Origin: a bacterium
GTDB lineage: Bacteria; Bacteroidota; Bacteroidia; Cytophagales; Thermonemataceae
Assembly: GCA_025362415.1 (NCBI GenBank)
Contig: JANYGM010000448.1
Coordinates: 1 to 8,646 of the forward strand
Direction: 5' to 3'
DNA: 8,646 bases
Both the position numbers and the translations under genes were made by a program. The notes beneath the pieces are model-generated. The model saw only the letters and a program-made list of their open reading frames with translations, had not been told where the DNA came from and did no database searches. This document shows positions 5,763 to 8,646 of this stretch, one piece after another. Positions within the stretch are counted from its first letter, which is position 1. Each line of letters starts with the position of its first letter.

Positions 5763-6243
5763 AAACATACTGTTTATTTGTAATATTCTTAATAAAAACG
5801 AAGTTGAATATCTAATTATTGGAGGAACTGCTGTTGGTCTTCACGGATATATTCGTTATACTAAAAACTTATTCAACGAAATCATAGAGAAAGAAGATAT
5901 TGATATTTTGTATAATCCAACTTATCAAAATTATTTTTCATTATTAAATACCTTAAAAGATTTAGGGCAAGATATTTCAGTTTTTGAAGCGGAACAAGCA
6001 CCCAATCCAAAAAAATCCTTTTTTAAATTTGATTTTCCTGATTTTACACTAGATTTTTTACCAAAATTAGCTAATGATGTAAGTTTTTCAGATTTATTTC
6101 AAAGAAGAGAATTACTAAATATAGAAGGAATAGAAATCAGTTTTTTAGGCTATGAAGATTTAATAAGCAACAAAAAATTTACTGCAAGAACCAAAGATTT
6201 GAATGATATAAAAGAATTAGAGAAAATAAAAAACACTAAATAA
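5746..6243 (+). CDS. MNT/AbiEii-type nucleotidyltransferase
   Basis: A 165-residue protein. VEYLIIGGTAVGLHGYIRYT (20-39) is the GG-x-AV-x-HG signature of DNA polymerase-beta-like nucleotidyltransferases. KEDIDILYN (Asp51, Asp53) is the DxD metal motif and DFTLDFLPKL (Asp103) supplies the third acidic residue. GIEISFLGYEDLISNKKFTA with RTKDLNDIKEL is the usual C-terminal part of this MNT/AbiEii-like group. So all catalytic parts are present. Relatives transfer nucleotides to tRNA or to a partner protein and often act as toxins or antitoxins. One oddity: 11 residues (40-50) separate the RYT of the signature from EDID, where relatives I recall have the acidic motif almost directly after RxT. It overlaps the upstream 62-residue gene by 17 nt. 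A strong terminator follows 32 nt after the stop. Confidence 0.85.
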   Translation: MENRFKNILFICNILNKNEVEYLIIGGTAVGLHGYIRYTKNLFNEIIEKEDIDILYNPTYQNYFSLLNTLKDLGQDISVFEAEQAPNPKKSFFKFDFPDFTLDFLPKLANDVSFSDLFQRRELLNIEGIEISFLGYEDLISNKKFTARTKDLNDIKELEKIKNTK

Positions 6244-6280
6244 TTGTGAATTTTAAATTGTGAATTGTGAATGAATACAA
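6243..6280 (+). repeat. TTGTGAA-unit repeat, copy 1
   Basis: Three ATTGTGAA units followed by TGAATACAA. The same sequence, shorter by one 7-nt unit in this part, occurs in inverted orientation at about 7624-7655. Here it fills the space between the nucleotidyltransferase stop and the terminator hairpin and shares the hairpin's first bases. Confidence 0.65.
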
Positions 6281-6325
6281 ATAGAGCTACATTTTCATAA
6301 AATGTAGCTCTATTTGTAGGTGTTT
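6276..6325. terminator. Strong rho-independent terminator between convergent genes
   Basis: A perfect 20-bp stem (6276-6295 with 6299-6318, starting TACAAATAGAGC) closes on a CAT loop. On the plus strand GGTG and then seven Ts follow, fitting termination of the nucleotidyltransferase transcript. It also lies 10 nt beyond the arsC stop, so it can serve the minus-strand arsenic operon, although the T-tract is poorer on that side. Confidence 0.85.
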
Positions 6326-6334
6326 TTTTATAAA

Positions 6335-6790
6335 TTACAATTCATTGACAAATTTTTCTGCAAATATTTTTATCATTTTTCTTACCTTACGAAATTCTGA
6401 TAAAATCTCTTCTTCTGTTCCTGTTGCTTTGGCGGGGTCTACAAAGGGGTGATGTAATCTTGCAGTTTTAGCAGGAAAAACAGGACACAAACGGTTGGCA
6501 TCATCACAAACCGTAATTACAAAATCAAATTCATCATTTTTATATTCCTCCACATTGGTAGAAACCTGTACAGAAATATCAATTTCATCTTCTAGCATTA
6601 CTGCAACAGCACGAGGATTTACGCCGTGTGTTTCTATGCCTGCGCTATACACAAAAGTTTGTTCTAATACTTGGGGTGGCGTTTTTTCTAAGTATTCTTT
6701 AGATTTTTCTTCTAAAAAATAGCGCAAATATCCTTCCAATATTTGGCTTCTGCAACTGTTGCCAGTGCAAAGAACGAGAATTTTTTTCAT
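6335..6790 (-). CDS. arsC: Thioredoxin-type arsenate reductase (LMW phosphatase fold)
   Basis: A 151-residue cytoplasmic protein that reduces arsenate to arsenite. MKKILVLCTGNSCRSQILEG holds the CX5R phosphate loop (Cys8, Arg14). VCDDANRLCPVF provides the other two redox cysteines, Cys95 and Cys102, and HHPFVDPA holds the general acid Asp118. Spacings (C95-C102 seven, C102-D118 sixteen) equal those of Staphylococcus aureus ArsC (C82, C89, D105), so it is a thioredoxin-linked enzyme rather than a plain tyrosine phosphatase. It is the last gene of the arsenic cluster, 46 nt after the 46-residue membrane protein. No arsenite pump gene is present in the window, which the cell would need to export the product. 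Confidence 0.94.
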   Translation of the reverse strand: MKKILVLCTGNSCRSQILEGYLRYFLEEKSKEYLEKTPPQVLEQTFVYSAGIETHGVNPRAVAVMLEDEIDISVQVSTNVEEYKNDEFDFVITVCDDANRLCPVFPAKTARLHHPFVDPAKATGTEEEILSEFRKVRKMIKIFAEKFVNEL

Positions 6791-6836
6791 AGTATTTAGT
6801 GTTTTTTGTTAAATGTTGATGTAAGGTAATCAAAAT

Positions 6837-6977
6837 TTATACAAGTAACCAGATAAAATTGATAATGGTAAATTTCCAGTCAAATCCAAAACATAGATTG
6901 AGCGTTATTACAGAAATTGTAATAATGATTGGTTTTTTGTATTTAATGATTTTTTCTTTGAGTGTTTTTGAAGTCAT
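6837..6977 (-). CDS. 46-residue membrane protein in the arsenic cluster
   Basis: ATG at 6977-6975, TAA at 6839-6837. The product starts MTSKTLKEKIIKYKKP, then IIITISVITLNLCFGFDW, then KFTIINFIWLLV. That is a basic N-terminus, one clear membrane segment (about 17-32) and a second short hydrophobic stretch at the C-terminus. I recall similar tiny proteins with LNLCFGFD-type and FTxIN motifs near ars genes in Bacteroidota, but I have no family name. It lies between the DUF6428-like gene and arsC in the same direction, 46 nt from arsC, with a terminator hairpin 27 nt upstream. So it and arsC probably have their own promoter. The role is unknown. Confidence 0.7.
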   Translation of the reverse strand: MTSKTLKEKIIKYKKPIIITISVITLNLCFGFDWKFTIINFIWLLV

Positions 6978-7004
6978 ATTTAATTAGGAATTAGAGATAA
7001 ATAC

Positions 7005-7051
7005 AAAAAGCAGGTTTTCTAAATCTTCAAGATTTGGAAAACCTGCTTTTT
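7005..7051. terminator. Long hairpin terminator after the DUF6428-like gene
   Basis: Arms 7005-7019 (AAAAAGCAGGTTTTC) and 7037-7051 pair perfectly. One T/G mismatch follows, then AAATC/GATTT around a TTCAA loop. Read on the minus strand the stem ends in TTTTTGTATTT, a suitable T-tract, 3 nt beyond the DUF6428-like stop. It splits the cluster into arsR/DUF6428 and membrane protein/arsC transcripts, or attenuates between them. Confidence 0.8.
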
Positions 7052-7054
7052 AGT

Positions 7055-7513
7055 TTAGCAACAGCCACTATTTGGCTTACAAGCAACATTAGAAATGCTA
7101 GTTTTGATTTTTTCTGCAGGAATACCACATTTATCTTGTGCCAAACAGTTAGTTTGTTTTGCTAAAAGCACAAAATTCTCTCCATTAAAACCTAAATCAT
7201 ATTTTCCAATGGTTTCTGCCTGAAATTCTACCTCAATTTGTAGGTTTTCATCAATTTGAAGTTTTTTTGTTGCAAGTGCAATGATATTGATGAGTTTTTG
7301 CGGTTTTAAGCGGTGTTCAAAGTCGTTAGCGTCCCAAAGTTGGAAATTTGCTACTTCTTCTGTGCGCATCACTCCGCCACAATCAATAAAATGTTTGGTG
7401 ATTTTCCCGACTTCCGTAACGTGAAAATTTTCTGGTACAAAAGTACCGTTTTCTAACTCAAAACTCACAGTTTCTACCGCAAGGAGTTGTTTATTGATTT
7501 CTGAAATTGTCAT
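7055..7513 (-). CDS. DUF6428-like protein of the arsenic cluster
   Basis: A 152-residue cytoplasmic protein of unknown function, often found next to arsR/arsC in Bacteroidota. Recognisable parts are FELENGTFVPENFHVTEVGKI (18-38), TKHFIDCGGVMRTE (39-52), NFQLWDANDFEHRLKPQKL (57-75) and DLGFNGENFVLLAKQTNCLA (106-125). It has a cysteine-rich end: Cys123, Cys129, Cys145 and a final GCC. The cysteines suggest binding of As(III) or another soft metal, but this is inference. An upstream ATG at 7633 is open in frame, but the stretch between is a two-hairpin repeat and a TTGTGAA repeat, and MTISEINKQLL is the start expected for the family. Its start is 134 nt beyond the arsR stop. Confidence 0.85.
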   Translation of the reverse strand: MTISEINKQLLAVETVSFELENGTFVPENFHVTEVGKITKHFIDCGGVMRTEEVANFQLWDANDFEHRLKPQKLINIIALATKKLQIDENLQIEVEFQAETIGKYDLGFNGENFVLLAKQTNCLAQDKCGIPAEKIKTSISNVACKPNSGCC

Positions 7514-7553
7514 AAAAATTTTTGGTTTATTGGTTATGGTAACTTTATTGTCG

Positions 7554-7619
7554 TTTCCCCACGTTCCACGTGGGGTTATGATTGTTAAACCTTTCAGGGT
7601 TTTAATACAGTTTTTTGTT
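7554..7619 (+). repeat. Two-hairpin repeat, copy B
   Basis: Homologous to 2157-2224. Hairpin 1 here is perfect: CCCCACGT (7557-7564), TCC loop, ACGTGGGG (7568-7575). Hairpin 2 pairs AAACC (7587-7591) with GGTTT (7598-7602), where copy A has AAGCC with GGCTT, a compensated base pair. It lies between arsR and the DUF6428-like gene and would be in their joint transcript. Confidence 0.75.
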
Positions 7620-7623
7620 ATTT

Positions 7624-7670
7624 TTGTATTCATTCACAATTTAACATTCACAATTCACAATTCACAATTA
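7624..7670 (-). repeat. TTGTGAA-unit repeat, copy 2, overlapping the arsR end
   Basis: Inverted relative to 6243-6280, with TTGTATTCATTCACAATT (7624-7641) identical to the reverse complement of 6263-6280. Further TTCACAA units run into the arsR coding end: read on the minus strand they encode the tail IVNCEL and the TGA stop (7650-7648). Confidence 0.65.
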
Positions 7671-7980
7671 TTTTATTTTCTTTTATTAAATCCGTAAAAA
7701 TACTAATAAAACTTCCTAAAACTTCATAATCAATGCAGTAACAAACAGAATTTCCTTCAATTTCTCCTTTAATAATTCCCGCTGATTTTAGTTCTTTGAG
7801 ATGTTGCGACACAGTTGCCTGCGCAAGTGGCAATTCTTTTACAATATCTCCACAAACACAAGCATTTTTTTTGAGTAAATATTCTAAAATAGCTACTCTT
7901 GCAGGGTGTCCTAATGCTTTTGCAAGCGTTGCAAGTTTGTTTTGCTTGTCGGAAAAATGTGTGGTCTTAGTTGCGCCCAT
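7648..7980 (-). CDS. arsR: ArsR-family metalloregulator
   Basis: A 110-residue winged-helix repressor that normally leaves DNA when As(III) binds. LAKALGHPARVAILEYLLKK (19-38) starts the DNA-binding domain. NACVCGDIVKELP holds the As(III)-type CxC pair (Cys41, Cys43), as in CVCDL of classical ArsR. ATVSQHLKELKSAGII (55-70) is the recognition helix. Cys80 and Cys82 (SVCYCID) and Cys108 are extra cysteines. The frame is open to an ATG at 8187, but MGATKTTHFSDKQ is the normal family start and a -7 box lies at 8018-8011. The last residues and stop come from a TTGTGAA repeat. The leader is duplicated in inverted orientation at 8209-8244. It heads the cluster and presumably controls the DUF6428-like gene, the small membrane protein and arsC. 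Confidence 0.93.
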   Translation of the reverse strand: MGATKTTHFSDKQNKLATLAKALGHPARVAILEYLLKKNACVCGDIVKELPLAQATVSQHLKELKSAGIIKGEIEGNSVCYCIDYEVLGSFISIFTDLIKENKIIVNCEL

Positions 7981-8010
7981 AAACTTATTGTTGCTGTAAA
8001 AGTTTCGTTG

Positions 8011-8018
8011 CAAATTTA
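8011..8018 (-). promoter_or_regulatory. arsR promoter -7 box
   Basis: Minus-strand TAAATTTG is an exact TAnnTTTG match 30 nt before the arsR ATG. No TTG lies at the normal -33 distance. The 11-bp palindrome TTGATTATCAA (8047-8057), 28 nt farther upstream, is a possible regulator site. Confidence 0.6.
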
Positions 8019-8095
8019 TGCTAATTATTTTGGATAATATAACTACTTGATTATCAAACGCATAAATAATAAAATAAATTTTATATGTATTTTTT

Positions 8096-8203
8096 GTAGG
8101 GTGCGACCCTTGTGGTCGCCCTGTTTCAATGAGGTTTAAAAGCCGTTTTTTGTTTGTCGTGTTGCTTTCGCTAGTTTGGGCGACCACAAGGGTCGCAACC
8201 TAC
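8096..8203. repeat. REP-like inverted pair (GGTCGC element)
   Basis: Bases 8096-8121 (GTAGGGTGCGACCCTTGTGG then TCGCCC) and 8178-8203 are reverse complements at 25 of 26 positions, 56 nt apart. Each arm is itself a partial hairpin (GCGACC...GGTCGC). I recall closely similar GGGCGACC-type repeats in many unrelated bacterial genomes. The GC-rich arms contrast sharply with the AT-rich surroundings, suggesting insertion. Confidence 0.75.
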
Positions 8204-8307
8204 ACCTTTTTGCAACGGAACTTTTACAGCAACAATAAGTTTATTCGTAAAATCATAATTTTGTATTTTCAGTTGTATTTTCCTAAAATCTTTAAATCCT
8301 AAAAATC

Positions 8308-8646
8308 TTAGTTTGCTTTTTTAATTTTCTTCAAAAATTCTTCTGTAAGTTCCTTGTAATCTTCTGCACCGTTGCTAGTTTTTTCCGTTTGTTTGTCGTA
8401 TTCAAAAATAGAAATCCCCATACTTTGCGCTTCCGCAATAGCAATATTTTCTCTCACATAACATTCATAAATTTTGTCGCCCATACTTTCCTGCACAAAA
8501 GAAAGCACATCTTTGCTTAGTGTTTTGCGTTGGTTGAAACGAGTAAGAAAAATTCCTGCAAGTTCTATATTACTTTGGGTTTCATCTTTTATCATTTTCA
8601 CGGCATTGACAAGTTTGGCAAGTCCTTTGAGTGCAAAAAATTCTGC
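8308..8646 (-). CDS. ParA/Soj-family ATPase, C-terminal part (cut by window edge)
   Basis: The frame is open to the right edge, giving 112 residues; the N-terminal Walker A part lies outside. It reads AEFFALKGLAKLVNAVKMIK, then IELAGIFLTRFNQRKTLSKDV, GDKIYECYVRENIAIAEAQS and MGISIFEYDKQ, ending in a lysine-rich helix. This is the ordinary C-terminal order of ParA/Soj proteins: the EYFAL-like loop, the GI-LT--N-R strand, I--N--I-EA and the SI--Y segment. Such ATPases partition chromosomes or plasmids or position protein clusters. No parB or parS can be seen, so the cargo is unknown. The ATG at 8601 is internal to the domain and is not the true start. Between its stop and the arsR repeat nest there are only AT-rich bases with TCCTAAAAATCTT-like units (8280-8307). 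Confidence 0.9.
   Translation of the reverse strand, partial: AEFFALKGLAKLVNAVKMIKDETQSNIELAGIFLTRFNQRKTLSKDVLSFVQESMGDKIYECYVRENIAIAEAQSMGISIFEYDKQTEKTSNGAEDYKELTEEFLKKIKKAN

Larger units (their letters stand above)
7979..8244. repeat. Large inverted repeat with 36-bp arms at the arsR promoter
   Basis: Bases 7979-8014 are the reverse complement of 8209-8244 at 35 of 36 positions (the mismatch is in GCAACG[A/G]AAC). The left arm is the whole arsR leader, from the TTTG of the -7 box to the start codon. Both outer ends read AT, with TA one base in, compatible with a 2-bp target duplication. The interior holds the GGTCGC inverted pair. It may be a MITE-like insertion or an inverted duplication. 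There is no transposase. Confidence 0.7.

Noticed and set aside
7514..7633. N-terminal extension of the DUF6428-like gene by 40 residues
   Set aside because: It translates the two-hairpin and TTGTGAA repeats; MTISEINKQLL is the expected start.
7981..8187. N-terminal extension of arsR by 69 residues
   Set aside because: The extension crosses the inverted repeats and lies upstream of the -7 box at 8018-8011. MGATKTTHFS is the normal family start.

Overview
The window looks like chromosomal DNA of an AT-rich Bacteroidota, probably of the Cytophagales/Flavobacteriia type. Four things suggest this: several clear TAnnTTTG (-7) promoter boxes, no Shine-Dalgarno sequences at the starts, exported proteins whose signal peptides end in FAQ or NAQ, and families typical of the phylum (DUF6428-like protein, DoxX, YceI, DinB-like). 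Genus is not determined.

Layout. Bases 1-695 (minus) hold the N-terminal two thirds of 4-hydroxyphenylpyruvate dioxygenase, cut by the window edge. A divergent plus gene (824-1531) encodes an orphan PD-(D/E)XK-like protein. It converges on a DinB-like gene (1538-2080, minus) that is bracketed by two identical 33-nt repeats, one of which supplies its stop codon. Bases 2081-2435 are non-coding and packed with repeats: a 33-nt repeat copy, a two-hairpin repeat, an inverted third copy, and a 158-bp MITE-like element with 17-bp terminal inverted repeats.

Bases 2436-5445 (minus) are an envelope cluster. In order of transcription it holds a TetR-family regulator, a secreted YHS-domain protein, a predicted outer-membrane beta-barrel protein, a DoxX-like membrane protein and a periplasmic YceI-like protein. 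Two near-identical 19-nt sites, one in the tetR promoter and one in front of the YHS gene, look like operators of this TetR protein. The YHS gene carries a one-base frameshift: one extra G restores a plausible 159-residue protein.

Bases 5574-6243 (plus) are an overlapping pair, a 62-residue unknown protein and a nucleotidyltransferase of the MNT/AbiEii type, which resembles a toxin-antitoxin module. A strong 20-bp hairpin terminator separates it from the next unit.

Bases 6335-7980 (minus) are an arsenic-type cluster: arsR, a DUF6428-like gene, a 46-residue membrane protein and thioredoxin-type arsC. No arsenite pump gene lies in the window. The arsR promoter lies in a nest of inverted repeats (36-bp outer arms, 26-bp inner arms). 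The window ends in the C-terminal part of a ParA-family ATPase (8308-8646, minus).

Dispersed short repeats are the most unusual aspect of the window. They sit at gene borders, provide stop codons and C-terminal tails, and one pair shows covarying hairpins.
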